Origin: DASRFA01 sp035651755
GTDB lineage: Bacteria; Desulfobacterota; Binatia; UBA12015
NCBI GenBank assembly: GCA_035651755.1
Contig: DASRFA010000050.1
Coordinates: 62,001-126,000 of the forward strand
Reading direction: 5' to 3'
DNA: 64,000 bases
Shown here: piece after piece, positions 1 to 8,565 of the stretch
Layout of the letters: each line of letters begins with the position of its first letter
Numbering within the stretch: the stretch's first letter is position 1
Made by a program: the position numbers and the translations under genes
The notes under the pieces: model-generated
Seen by the model: the letters and a program-made list of their open reading frames with translations, nothing else
What the model was told of the DNA's origin: nothing
Database searches by the model: none

Positions 1-1086
1 GGCGGCAGCGTCGTCCTGAAGGCGATCGGGACGTACGACAACGGGACGACGGGCATCGACATCACGCCGCAGGTGCAGTGGGCGTCGAAGAAGAAATCGG
101 TCGTGCAGATCGGCACCAACGCCGACGGCGCCGTGGTCGCGATCGGCGTCGCGGCGGGGCAGACGAACGTCGAGGCGCGCGATCCCGAGACCGGCGTTCG
201 CTCGGAGTCGACCACCGGTCGCATGAACGTCGTCGGGACGCTGGTGTCGATCGAGGTCACGCCGGACGACCGGATCATCCGCGTCGGCGAGCGCGTCCGC
301 TACAAGGCGACCGGCACGTTCGAGAAAGGGTACACCACCGACGTTTCGACCGACGTCGACTGGAGCACGGGCAACGCCGCGGTCGCAACCGCCGACGCGG
401 AAGGCCGCGTGACCGGCGCCGGCATCGGCTCGACCTCCGTCGTCGCGACCGACCGCGACACCGGGATCTCGTCGACCGACAGCGGGGCCGACGGCCGCGT
501 CGAGGTCGTGGGCGACTTGACCAGCTTGACGGTTCGCCCGACGCCGCTCTCGCTCGCGCTCGGCGCGCGTACGAACATGAAGGCACAGGCGATCTTCCAG
601 GGCGTCACGAAAGCCGTGAACGTGACGACGAAGGTCGAGTGGCGAACGACCGATCCGGCGAAGGTGAGCGTCACCCGCACCGGGGTCGCGACCTGCCTCT
701 CCGCCGGCAGCGTGATGCTGTCGGTGCGCGATCCGTTCTCCGGCCTCACGTCGACGACGACGGGCGGCGACGCGCTCGTGCGCTGCGGCGTCCCGGTGGT
801 CGGGGTGCAGATCTCACCGGACACGCTCAGCTTCCGCGTCGGCAAGCTGAAGAAGGTGAAGGCGTTCCTGGTCTACGGCGACGACAGCCGCGACGAGATC
901 ACCAAGCGCGTGACGTGGGCGTCGTCCAACCCGGCAATCGTTTCGATCGACGTCGCCGAGCCGAACATCGGCCGCCTGCATGCGAACGCGCCCGGGACAG
1001 CGACGATCACCGCCGACGACGCGTCGACGGGCCTGAGCTCGACGGCGCCCGGCGGCAAGAGCCTGTCGGTCACGGTCCTTCCGTAG
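1..1086 (+). CDS. Big-domain (bacterial Ig-like, group 2) surface or secreted protein, 3' part
   Basis: The reading frame is open from the left edge, so the start of the gene lies outside the window. About 360 residues are visible. They hold about four Ig-like repeats of the Big_2 type, each with the pattern of a valine-rich strand, a W-A/S-S/T core (for example WASSNPAIVSI and WSTGNAAVA), then a G-x-A/G-T-ATI-like closing strand followed by a D-x-x-TG-hydroxyl segment. Such arrays serve as stalks or adhesion modules of exported proteins. No anchor or catalytic domain is visible at the C-terminus, which ends in a short beta strand. The family assignment is firm. The role of the full protein cannot be judged from this part. 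Confidence 0.8.
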   Translation, partial: GGSVVLKAIGTYDNGTTGIDITPQVQWASKKKSVVQIGTNADGAVVAIGVAAGQTNVEARDPETGVRSESTTGRMNVVGTLVSIEVTPDDRIIRVGERVRYKATGTFEKGYTTDVSTDVDWSTGNAAVATADAEGRVTGAGIGSTSVVATDRDTGISSTDSGADGRVEVVGDLTSLTVRPTPLSLALGARTNMKAQAIFQGVTKAVNVTTKVEWRTTDPAKVSVTRTGVATCLSAGSVMLSVRDPFSGLTSTTTGGDALVRCGVPVVGVQISPDTLSFRVGKLKKVKAFLVYGDDSRDEITKRVTWASSNPAIVSIDVAEPNIGRLHANAPGTATITADDASTGLSSTAPGGKSLSVTVLP

Positions 1087-1098
1087 CCGACGATCTCG

Positions 1099-1129
1099 CG
1101 CGAACGGCCGCGGTGCGCGGCCGTTCGCG
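1099..1129. terminator. Strong inverted repeat between convergent genes
   Basis: Two 13-base arms flank a five-base loop (GGTGC) between the convergent Big-domain gene and the EXXH gene. The core arms CGAACGGCCGC and GCGGCCGTTCG pair perfectly. There is no clear T tract on either side, so it is a GC-rich hairpin that may end transcription from either direction. Confidence 0.5.
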
Positions 1130-1161
1130 GCAGCGAGCGGTGCGCCGCGCGGCGTGCGCGG

Positions 1162-2190
1162 CTAATCGGGAAGCGGCGTCTCGAGCGCGTCGAACGCGCG
1201 CACCAGATCCGCGCCGGCGGGCTGCGCGAGGAGCCGGCGGTGGATCGCGTCGCGCAGGATCGGCCTCTGCAGGCGCGGGTTCTCGACCGCGTGCCAGGCG
1301 ACGAGCGCGCTCCACATCGGATCGATGACGTCGCTTCCCGGAAGGTCGCCGCCGTCGACCGCCCTCCACGTGAAGCTCCGCATCTCGGAGAGGACGGTCT
1401 GGAGGTACGCGACGTGGATCGCCTCGTCGATCCGGATGCGCTCGACCATCTCGGCGGCGCGCTCGGCGCGATCGCGGCGGTCGGCGAAGAGGCCCGGGTC
1501 GCGCAGAACGCGGAGGGTGAAGTCGAACCCGACCTCAGCCCGCACCTCGATCATGAGGACGTTCATGAGGAGCGTCAGCATCTGCTCGTGCCCGAGCGGG
1601 ATGCGCGGCGCGAGGCGCTCGGCGTCCGGCCGCGCGATGCTCGCGGGCACCTCGGGGATGGGGTAGGCGTCGCGGCCGAAGACCAGGTCGCGCACCGCGA
1701 ACCACATCGCGTCGTGCGCGCCGAGCCGGGTCGCCGGGTCGCCGCCCTCGTCCATGCCGTGCGCGACGAGAAGCCCCTTGTTCAGGTGCCCGGTCGCGGT
1801 CTCGGAGACGTCGTCCGCGATGACGCGCGCGAAGTCCGGCGCCGGGAGGTCGACGAGAAGACGCCCGCGCGCCTCGATGACGCCGGTGATCGTGAGCGAG
1901 TTCCAGAAGGTCTGGCCGAGCCCGCGCTGCAGGAGCAGCTTCTGCTGCTCGTAGCTGGGATAGGGACCGGCCTTCAGCAGCCGCGCGTCCGCGTCGAGCA
2001 GCGGCCACCCGCGGCGCGCGAGCTGCTCCCGCCAAGCGCGCACCGCGGGCCACCGATGGAGGGTCCGCGGCGACCGGTAGGTACCGGTCGCGTCGAAGCC
2101 GCCGTGCAGGCGGACGCCGTCGACCTCGAGCGGACGAGCGTACGCGTGCTCGGCGAGGAGATCGTCGCGGGTGTAGGCGAGGCGGTCCAT
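1162..2190 (-). CDS. Conserved hypothetical protein with an EXXH helix (possible ferritin-like diiron protein)
   Basis: A 342-residue soluble protein with no signal peptide or membrane segment. I do not recognise the family with certainty. The C-terminal half is strongly helical and contains H201-E202, E215, E219 and an E256-A-I-H259 motif (EXXH), an arrangement reminiscent of ferritin-like diiron carboxylate proteins. The N-terminal 100 residues are rich in Arg and Trp. It stands alone, convergent with the preceding gene across a 13-base-pair hairpin. The diiron idea is inference: a complete pair of E/EXXH half-sites is not obvious by eye. Confidence 0.55.
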   Translation of the reverse strand: MDRLAYTRDDLLAEHAYARPLEVDGVRLHGGFDATGTYRSPRTLHRWPAVRAWREQLARRGWPLLDADARLLKAGPYPSYEQQKLLLQRGLGQTFWNSLTITGVIEARGRLLVDLPAPDFARVIADDVSETATGHLNKGLLVAHGMDEGGDPATRLGAHDAMWFAVRDLVFGRDAYPIPEVPASIARPDAERLAPRIPLGHEQMLTLLMNVLMIEVRAEVGFDFTLRVLRDPGLFADRRDRAERAAEMVERIRIDEAIHVAYLQTVLSEMRSFTWRAVDGGDLPGSDVIDPMWSALVAWHAVENPRLQRPILRDAIHRRLLAQPAGADLVRAFDALETPLPD

Positions 2191-2347
2191 CGAAGAAAGA
2201 TGTTGTGCGGCGGGGAGCGGTCAGTCAACCGACGGTTCGCAGGCATCTCGGCGGGATGGTGCGTTGTGGATCGTCGTTACGACCAAGCGCCGGTACGGGC
2301 AACGCGGTCCCCGCGCCGAGGAGGAAGCTGATGATTGAGGAGCTTGC

Positions 2348-2960
2348 CTAGTGTGATCGGGGTGGGGTTGGCGTCTTCCGAACCCGTCGACTAGCGCCAG
2401 CGATCGCTGCAAGAGCAATTCGGTCCTCGACGAGCGCCGCCACGCTGGCTGGATACTCGTGGTGGAATGCCTCGAAGCTGACGCCGATTCCGGGCACAGC
2501 GAAGAGGCGTCTGGCAAGTGGTAGGAACTCATTGCCCAGCCCGACCGGTCTGACCACCGTTCGGTGCCTGTCCGCGAGGAAGCAGCCCGCCAGGTAGTCA
2601 GGCAGGAGCAGCAGAGGCTCTTGCGCCTCGGCCTTGAATGAAATCGATTCGACGCGCAGCCCGAATCCCTGGTTCTTGAACGAGCTATCCCGCATTGCGA
2701 CGAGCGCCCGCCACTGCTCCCGATAGATCTCTACATTCGTGTCGCCCTGAAGATCACTGTCGTTCACCAAGTTGGCATAGATCGGTGTCCACTTCGATCG
2801 CGCGCCCGATCGAGCTGGCGCCGCGGAGCGCGTCAATGACCCGCTCGAAGGATTCAACAGTCGCGTGCTTCCACTTTGGAAGCCCGACGAGACGTGATCG
2901 CGTTGACAACTCGTGCGTCAAGCACAGCTTGCGTGATTTGTATTGGCTGCATGTCGGGGG
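2348..2960 (-). pseudogene. Frameshifted remnant, possibly of a DUF3800-like protein
   Basis: Two coherent but out-of-register reading frames lie end to end. An upstream frame (about 2960 to 2770) reads through KWKHATVESFERVIDALRG and stops soon after. A downstream frame (about 2800 to 2348) contains the segment LLLLPDYLAGCFL and ends with an Arg/Pro tail. LLLLPDYLAG resembles the late conserved motif of DUF3800 proteins, in which a Q-x-A-D-segment precedes a hydrophobic helix. A single-base shift near 2785-2800 would join the frames. Codon use is less GC-biased at third positions than in neighbouring genes, which hints at foreign origin. No N-terminal YIDESG-type motif is visible, so the gene is probably also truncated. 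An intact 169-residue gene from 2857 to 2348 remains possible. Confidence 0.35.
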
Positions 2961-3113
2961 CCGTCGCGAATTCGCCGCAGCGGAGCGCTGGCACGGCGCA
3001 GTGCTGTCGCGCCGCTGACCGGAGCAGGTGGTCCGTCGTGACCGCGTCGATCGCGCGACGCGACGTCACCCGCGGGATGCTGCTCTTCGACGGCGCGCGA
3101 CACGTCGACTATC

Positions 3114-3968
3114 TTGCGCTGCGTGACGCGCAACGGTTCTCCCACCACCCCCGAACGCTCGCGCTACGCGCGCCTCGTCTGTGACGCCGCCGGAGTTCGC
3201 GGCCGCTGCGCCTTGCGACGCGCCTTCGCCGTGGTCCCGCGCGAGCGGTTTCTCGGACCAGGTCCGTGGCACGTCTTCGATGGGCCGGGGCCGTATCGAA
3301 TGACGGAGGACGCCGACCCGCGGCACGTCTACCGGGACGTCCCGGTGGCGATCGATCGCAAGCGGCTCCTGAACAACGGTCAGCCCTCGATCGTGGCGTG
3401 CCTGATCCAGGCGCTCGCCCTGCGCCCGGGCGCGCATGCGGTGCACGTCGGATCTGGAACGGGATACTTCACCGCGATTCTCGCCGAGGTCGTCGGCGAG
3501 AACGGAAGCGTGACGGCGGTCGAGTACGACGCCGAGCTCGCGGAGCGTGCGCGGGCGAACCTCGCCGATCGGCCCAACGTCACCGTCGTCCGGGCCGACG
3601 GCAACGCGTACGACCCGGGACCGTCGGACGGCATCCTCGTGAACGCCGGTGCGACGCTGCTGCGCCGACTGTGGGTCCAGTCGCTTCGCGAAGGCGGCCG
3701 CCTCGTCCTGCCGCTCACGGGGCCGCACGCGTGGGGCAACGTCCTGGTCGTCACGCGACGCGCGGGAACCTTCGACGCTCGGTTCCTCGACCCGACAGGG
3801 ATCGTGATCTTCCCCTGCGTCGGCGGACGCGACGACGCGGATGCGGAGCGGCTCGCGTCCGCCTATGCGGCCGGCAGGGCCGGCGAAGTTCGCCGGCTTC
3901 TCCTGGAGCCACATGCGCCGAGCGCGTCTTGCTGGCTTCATCGCGACGACTCCTGCCTCTCGCTGTGA
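3114..3968 (+). CDS. PCMT-like methyltransferase (protein-L-isoaspartate O-methyltransferase family)
   Basis: A 284-residue SAM-dependent methyltransferase of the type that repairs isoaspartyl residues. The SAM-binding loop is VHVGSGTGYF, followed by the acidic strand end VTAVEYD. The segment before it, with NNGQPSIVA, matches the region where PCMT enzymes carry their substrate-proximal Gly-Gln motif. The Rossmann core spans about residues 95 to 230, and the C-terminal 50 residues form the usual extra strand and helix. The start is uncertain: TTG at 3114 or GTG at 3123. The enzyme may act on a specialised substrate, because the classical ThxSAP segment is replaced. It stands alone, convergent with the histidine kinase gene. 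Confidence 0.75.
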   Translation: MRCVTRNGSPTTPERSRYARLVCDAAGVRGRCALRRAFAVVPRERFLGPGPWHVFDGPGPYRMTEDADPRHVYRDVPVAIDRKRLLNNGQPSIVACLIQALALRPGAHAVHVGSGTGYFTAILAEVVGENGSVTAVEYDAELAERARANLADRPNVTVVRADGNAYDPGPSDGILVNAGATLLRRLWVQSLREGGRLVLPLTGPHAWGNVLVVTRRAGTFDARFLDPTGIVIFPCVGGRDDADAERLASAYAAGRAGEVRRLLLEPHAPSASCWLHRDDSCLSL

Positions 3969-4005
3969 CGATCCGCGCGTCGGAGGCGCGCGACCGGAGA
4001 CGGCT

Positions 4006-6270
4006 TCAGCTCGCGCGCAGCGGCTCCGCGCCCGCGTGCGGAGCCTCTTCCGTCGCCGCCGGCACCCAGACCCGGAACGTCGATCCCCTCCCGAGGTCGC
4101 TCTCGACGGACACGGTCCCGCCCAGCATGTCGATGATGCGCCGGACGATGTAGAGGCCGAGGCCGACGCCGCCCTGCCGGCGCGCGGCGGTGTGCGCCTG
4201 GCGGAACGGCTCGAAGATGATCCCGAGCTGGTCGGGCGCGATGCCCATGCCGGTGTCGACGACGCGCAGCACGACACCGTCGTCCTCCGGCGCCGCGCTC
4301 AGCGATACCGCCCCCTCGTCGGTGAACTTCAAGGCGTTCAGGACGAGGTTCCGCAGGACGACCTTCAGCTTCGCGGCGTCCGTCGTCACGTCCGGGAGAG
4401 CCGTCGCGACGTCGAATTGGAGAGCGACTGCGGGCGCGCGCTCGAGGTGCTCGAGCTCGACGGCGAGCTCGGCCACGAGATCGGAAATCGCGACGCGGGC
4501 CTGGCGGAGAGGCACGCGCCCGCTCTCGAGGCGGCTCAGGTCGAGGACGTCGCTGATGAGACGATGGAGCTCGCGGCTGCTCCGGCCGATGCGGTCGAGC
4601 ACTTCTCCCTGCTCCCGGTCGAGGTCGCCGAACGCGCCTTCGCGCAGCAGGTCGCCGTAGCCGATGATCGCGTTCAGCGGCGTCCGGAGCTCGTGCGACA
4701 TCATCGCCACGAACTCCGACTTCAAGCGGTTGGCCGCGTCGAGCTCGTCGACGATGCGGGCGTGCTCGAGGGCGAGCGACGCGAGCTGCGCGAGTCCCTG
4801 ACCGATCCGGATCTCGCTCGTCTGGAAAGGTCCGTGCTCGGCCGAGCGCGACGCGACCAGAAGGCCCACGATCTCCGCGCCGCGGCGGAGGGCGACGACG
4901 AGCCGCGGGCCGACGCCGCCGCCGCGAGCGAGCGTGCCGAGCCCGGCCGCGCTCGCCTCCACCGTTCCGACGAGGGGCGCCACGCCTTCGTCGCCGAGCG
5001 GGCCGAGCGCGTCCGCGATCGCGCTTCCCGGGATCCGCACGAGCCCGAGCGCGTCGAGCTCGTCGGCCGGGATGCCGTGCGCCGCGACCACCGAGAACGC
5101 CTGCTCGGCGGGTCGCCAGAGGAGCGTCTGCGCGATCTCGCACCCGAGGACCTCGGACGTGATGCGGCACAGGCGGTCCGTCAAGCCGGGAAGGTCGAGC
5201 GAGCCGAGGAGCTCGCGCCCGACGCGCGCCAGCGCTCCGAAGACCTCCGCCGCCTCGCGCTCCGTCCGGTAGAGCTCGACGCGCTCGAGCGCGACCGCGA
5301 GCTGCGATCCGATCGCGGTGCAGAGCTGGGCGTGACCATCGTCGAACGGGCGCCCCGGGGCCGCCCGGTACGCGCACAGCGATCCGAAGTACCGCCCGGG
5401 GACGCGGAGCGGCGCCGCGATGAGGGCGGAGAACCCGAAGCGGCGAGCGAGCTCGCGCATCGGCCCCGGCTGCGCGGCCGCGTCGTTCACGATCACCGCT
5501 CCCGAGTAGAGCCGGCCGTCGAAGGGCTCGGTCGCCCCGAACGAGAGATGCCGCACCTGCTCCACCGCCTCGGGCGACATGCCGAACTGCGACGCCAGCC
5601 GGAACCGCTCCTCGTCCGGGTTCCAGCGGTACGTGGTCACGATGTCGCAGGGCAGGACGGCCGCGATGCGCCGCTGCACGCGATCGAGGATCTCCGCGGG
5701 GTCGAGCGTGCTCGCGAGATCGCGCGCGACGTCGAGCAGGACGGCGGTCCTGTCCTCGGCGGCGCGGCGCTCGGTCACGTCGCGCGAGTGGATCACGAAG
5801 CCGCCGACGCCCTCGTCGGGGAGCGGATGGCTGCCGATCGATTCGATCACGCGCCAGGAGCCGTCGTTGTGCCGGTACCGGAACTCGAGCGTCGCGACGC
5901 GCCCCGGGTCGGTCAGGCCGTCGGCGAACGTCTCGAGGATGCGGCCGGCGTCGTCGGGATGGACGAGGTCGAAGGCGCCACGGCCGACGAGGTCGTCGGG
6001 GCGATAGCCGAGCACGCGCTCGTGCGACGGGCTCGCGTAGAGGATGATGCCGTTCGCGTCCAGGATCGAGACCAGGTCCAGACCGTTCTCGATCATGGCG
6101 CGGAAGTGGCGCTCCCCGAGCTGGAACGGGACTTTCCGCTCGGGAGCGGCAGTCGCGGGCTGCGCGGTGGCGGCCGCGCGCTCCGCGGGCTCGGCGACCG
6201 GATCCGGCATTGGATCCGGTATCGGATCCGGCATGCTCGGCGTGGGCCCGGGCTTCGACACGATGGGCAT
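4006..6270 (-). CDS. Soluble PAS-GAF-GAF sensor histidine kinase
   Basis: A 754-residue kinase of a two-component system. Order: a Pro/Asp-rich N-terminal tail (residues 10-27), a PAS domain (about 55-170, ending in the PAC-like segment GFVIHSRDVTERR), two GAF domains (about 175-335 and 340-500), a HisKA dimerisation helix with phospho-acceptor His526 in MMSHELRTPLNAIIGYGDLL, and a HATPase domain with N box RNLVLNALKF, G1 box VVDTGMGI and G2 box GGVGLGLYIV. No transmembrane segment is seen, so the signal is probably cytosolic. No response regulator lies next to it, so it is an orphan kinase with an unknown partner. The ligands of the PAS and GAF domains cannot be told from sequence. Confidence 0.92.
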   Translation of the reverse strand: MPIVSKPGPTPSMPDPIPDPMPDPVAEPAERAAATAQPATAAPERKVPFQLGERHFRAMIENGLDLVSILDANGIILYASPSHERVLGYRPDDLVGRGAFDLVHPDDAGRILETFADGLTDPGRVATLEFRYRHNDGSWRVIESIGSHPLPDEGVGGFVIHSRDVTERRAAEDRTAVLLDVARDLASTLDPAEILDRVQRRIAAVLPCDIVTTYRWNPDEERFRLASQFGMSPEAVEQVRHLSFGATEPFDGRLYSGAVIVNDAAAQPGPMRELARRFGFSALIAAPLRVPGRYFGSLCAYRAAPGRPFDDGHAQLCTAIGSQLAVALERVELYRTEREAAEVFGALARVGRELLGSLDLPGLTDRLCRITSEVLGCEIAQTLLWRPAEQAFSVVAAHGIPADELDALGLVRIPGSAIADALGPLGDEGVAPLVGTVEASAAGLGTLARGGGVGPRLVVALRRGAEIVGLLVASRSAEHGPFQTSEIRIGQGLAQLASLALEHARIVDELDAANRLKSEFVAMMSHELRTPLNAIIGYGDLLREGAFGDLDREQGEVLDRIGRSSRELHRLISDVLDLSRLESGRVPLRQARVAISDLVAELAVELEHLERAPAVALQFDVATALPDVTTDAAKLKVVLRNLVLNALKFTDEGAVSLSAAPEDDGVVLRVVDTGMGIAPDQLGIIFEPFRQAHTAARRQGGVGLGLYIVRRIIDMLGGTVSVESDLGRGSTFRVWVPAATEEAPHAGAEPLRAS
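6200..6235 (-). repeat. Three 12-base direct repeats (GGATCC cores) coding a Pro-Asp tail
   Basis: GGATCC recurs at 6200, 6212 and 6224 with exact 12-base spacing inside the kinase gene. It codes the repeated D-P-x-P tail near the N-terminus. It is a short low-complexity expansion with no evident regulatory role. Confidence 0.7.
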
Positions 6271-6417
6271 TCCTCGGCGCCTGGCGCCGCCCCGAGCCCC
6301 GACGCGCCTTTCCGGATCATCGGCCGCCGAGGCGCGTCAGTTGACGGCGCGTCGGCCATCGCGCCGTCCCGGGCGAGCGCGATACCCGGCGGCGTCCGCC
6401 GATCGCGGGACGACGGA

Positions 6418-7257
6418 TCAGTCGTACCAGTCGAGCGCCTGGCGCATGGCCTGCTCGTAGGCCTCGAACTCCATCCCGCGGTAGGCGCCCGCGATCATCT
6501 TCGCGTCGTCCCCCGCGAGGTAGCGGAGCTTCGGCTCGGGATCGTGGACGGCGCGGTGGATCAGCTGCGCGACGTCGTCGGGCCCCGGCGCCTCGCCGCC
6601 CGGGACGAGGCGCTTGACGACCTCGTCGAACTGGCTGGAGCGCTCCCAGTAGGGCGATTGCGGCGTGAAGGCGCGGCCGGTGTAGGCGTTGTCGAGCAGC
6701 TGCGTGCGGTACTGCCCGGGCTCGATCAGCACGACGCGGATGCCGAACGGCTGCACCTCGTAGTGAAGGGCCTCGGAGATCGCCTCGAGTGCGTGCTTGC
6801 TCGCGGCGTAGAACCCGCCGAACGGCCGCGAGACGAGCCCCGCGATCGACGAAACGTTCACGATCGTCCCGGACCGCCGCTCGCGCATCGCGGGCAGGAC
6901 TGCCCGGATCGTCCGGAGCGGCCCGAAGACGTTCGTCTCGAACTGGCGGCGGACGTCTTCCTCGCTCGCATCCTCGATGGACGACCGGAGCTCGATGCCG
7001 GCGTTGTTGATGAGCACGTCGATCGGCCCGGAGCTCGCGGTCGCCTCGCGGATCGCCGACTGGACGAGCGCGGGGTCCTCGACGTCGAGGCGCAGGACGC
7101 GCAGCGGGAGGTCCGCGCGCTCGGCGACCTCCGTCAAGTCGCGTCCCTTCTCTGGCGATCGCATGGTCGCGAACACACGGTCGCCGCGGCGGGCGAAGAG
7201 CAGGGCGGTGGCGCGGCCGAAGCCGGTCGAGCAGCCGGTGATGAGGACGTTCTTCAT
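6418..7257 (-). CDS. SDR family oxidoreductase
   Basis: A classical short-chain dehydrogenase/reductase of 279 residues when started at the ATG at 7257 (MKNVLITGCSTGFGRA). The dinucleotide-binding motif is TGCSTGFG, the structural motif is NNAG, the catalytic Ser is in NVSSIAG, and the catalytic pair is Y-x-x-x-K in YAASKHAL. Length and motifs match the 'classical' group that reduces ketones or oxidises alcohols with NAD(P)H. The long C-terminal extension with PGQYRTQLL resembles the SDRs that have a lid over a large hydrophobic substrate. A structured repeat lies just upstream, between this gene and the dipeptidase gene on the same strand. Confidence 0.9.
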   Translation of the reverse strand: MKNVLITGCSTGFGRATALLFARRGDRVFATMRSPEKGRDLTEVAERADLPLRVLRLDVEDPALVQSAIREATASSGPIDVLINNAGIELRSSIEDASEEDVRRQFETNVFGPLRTIRAVLPAMRERRSGTIVNVSSIAGLVSRPFGGFYAASKHALEAISEALHYEVQPFGIRVVLIEPGQYRTQLLDNAYTGRAFTPQSPYWERSSQFDEVVKRLVPGGEAPGPDDVAQLIHRAVHDPEPKLRYLAGDDAKMIAGAYRGMEFEAYEQAMRQALDWYD

Positions 7258-7261
7258 GCGG

Positions 7262-7385
7262 GCTATCATAGCGAGGGGATCTTCCCCTCGCCCGAGTCGC
7301 GGCAAAGCCGCGACCAGGGTCCCACTCCCCAGGTCGCTCCGCTCGCGCGGTACGCGCGGGCGCTGCGCCGCGCATGCGGCCGTTA
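7262..7385 (-). repeat. Structured intergenic repeat, copy A
   Basis: This segment shares a 15-base block (GGGGAGTGGGACCCT on the minus strand, 7316-7330) and an ordered set of hairpins with 43862-43975. Downstream of the block is a stem of GTCGCGGC and GCCGCGAC around TTT (7296-7314), then a second stem GCGAGGGG/CCCCTCGC (7271-7291). The block is preceded by GAGCGGAGCGACC, matching GAGCGAAGCGAACC in the other copy. It fills the gap between two co-directional genes, beginning about 13 bases after the dipeptidase stop codon. Confidence 0.6.
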
Positions 7386-7398
7386 CGAGACCCCGCCC

Positions 7399-8481
7399 TC
7401 AGCCGCGCACCGCGGCGAGCACGCGCAGGAAGTTCTCTCCGAGGATCTTCCGGATGCGCACGTCCGACCAGCCGCGGTCGAGCATGTGCTGCACGAGGCG
7501 CGGAAGCTCGAGGCAGGTCTTCATGTCGGTCGGAGGCATGATCGTGCCGTCCCAGTCGCTGCCGAGCGACGCGTGGTCTTCGCCGACCGTGTCGACGATG
7601 TGCGCGAGGTGGTCGACGACGACCGACGACCGGCACGACGACGAGCCGCAGAGGAAGCTCGAGTGGTACATGACGCCGATCGTCCCGCCGCTGTCGGCGA
7701 TCGCGCGCAGCTGCTCGTCGTCGAGGTTCCGCCAGTGCGGGTGGACGCCGCTCACCCCGGTGTGCGTGACGACGAGCGGGCGCGAGCGGTCGTGCGCCTC
7801 GACCGCGTCGAAGAAGCCGCGGCGGCTGACGTGCGCGAGGTCGACCAGCACGCGCCGCGCCTCGAGCGCGCGCACCATCTCGCGGCCGGCGCCCGTCAAG
7901 CCGGTGTCCGGGCCGCGGCGCGTGGGGGCGCTGGTCGCGCCCAGGCTCGACGACGAGAGGTGGACGAGCGTGACGCGGACGACGAGATCGTCCACGAGAA
8001 GGTCGAGCGCGGACGGGTCGCGGTCGATCGCGTTGCCGCCCTGGATGCCGACGAACGCCCCGTGCTTGCCGGCGGCGCGCGCGGCCCGGTACTCGGCGGC
8101 GCTCCGCACGAGGGCGAACTGCTCCGGGACCGACGCGAAGATCCCGCGCAGGCGCGCGAGGTTCGCCGCGAACGCGCGCCCGCGGCCGGCGGCCGACCGG
8201 AGCGGGTTCGTCGTGATGCTCCAGATCGCTCCCGTCACCCCGGCCTCCAGGATGCGCGGGAAGTCGACCTGCGAGAGGAAGTCGCCGCCGAAGAGGCCGG
8301 CGCCGTGGCGGGTGCGGAGGTCGTAGCCGAAGACGCGCGTCCAGATGAACGAGTCGACGTGCAGGTCGATCACGTCGGACGCGAGATGAAGCTGTACGGC
8401 CTCGGTCGAGATCGCGAGGTCGCGCGCCCACGCGTCGGGGTGCGAGCGGTGGTCGACGACGGCGAGGCGCACGCGGCGCAT
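7399..8481 (-). CDS. M19 family (renal dipeptidase-like) metallopeptidase
   Basis: A 360-residue member of peptidase family M19, zinc enzymes that cleave dipeptides. Visible ligand motifs are DLHVDS (the H-x-D pair), THTG (His), HWRNLDDEQL (the N-L-T/D-D segment) and GSDWDG (Asp). The segment VDLAHVSRRGFFD is also typical. The family's metal-bridging Glu normally sits in a G-x-EGGH segment. Here that segment reads GIQGGN, so the bridging Glu is Gln. Activity on dipeptides is therefore uncertain. No signal peptide is seen. The ATG at 8481 is preferred because the longer version adds only an Arg/Pro-rich stretch. Confidence 0.85.
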   Translation of the reverse strand: MRRVRLAVVDHRSHPDAWARDLAISTEAVQLHLASDVIDLHVDSFIWTRVFGYDLRTRHGAGLFGGDFLSQVDFPRILEAGVTGAIWSITTNPLRSAAGRGRAFAANLARLRGIFASVPEQFALVRSAAEYRAARAAGKHGAFVGIQGGNAIDRDPSALDLLVDDLVVRVTLVHLSSSSLGATSAPTRRGPDTGLTGAGREMVRALEARRVLVDLAHVSRRGFFDAVEAHDRSRPLVVTHTGVSGVHPHWRNLDDEQLRAIADSGGTIGVMYHSSFLCGSSSCRSSVVVDHLAHIVDTVGEDHASLGSDWDGTIMPPTDMKTCLELPRLVQHMLDRGWSDVRIRKILGENFLRVLAAVRG

Positions 8482-8565
8482 GGTGTATGGGACTCGGCGC
8501 GGCGGCAAGCGCGGTGGGCGCTGCAGGCGTGCCACGCTTGAATCGCTTCAGCGCATCCGTCGTCA

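Noticed and set aside
3841..8541. A 1,566-codon open frame on the plus strand across the histidine kinase, SDR and dipeptidase genes
   Set aside because: It is the antisense shadow of clear minus-strand genes. Its translation is a mix of Arg, Ala, Asp and Glu without any domain, as expected in very GC-rich DNA.
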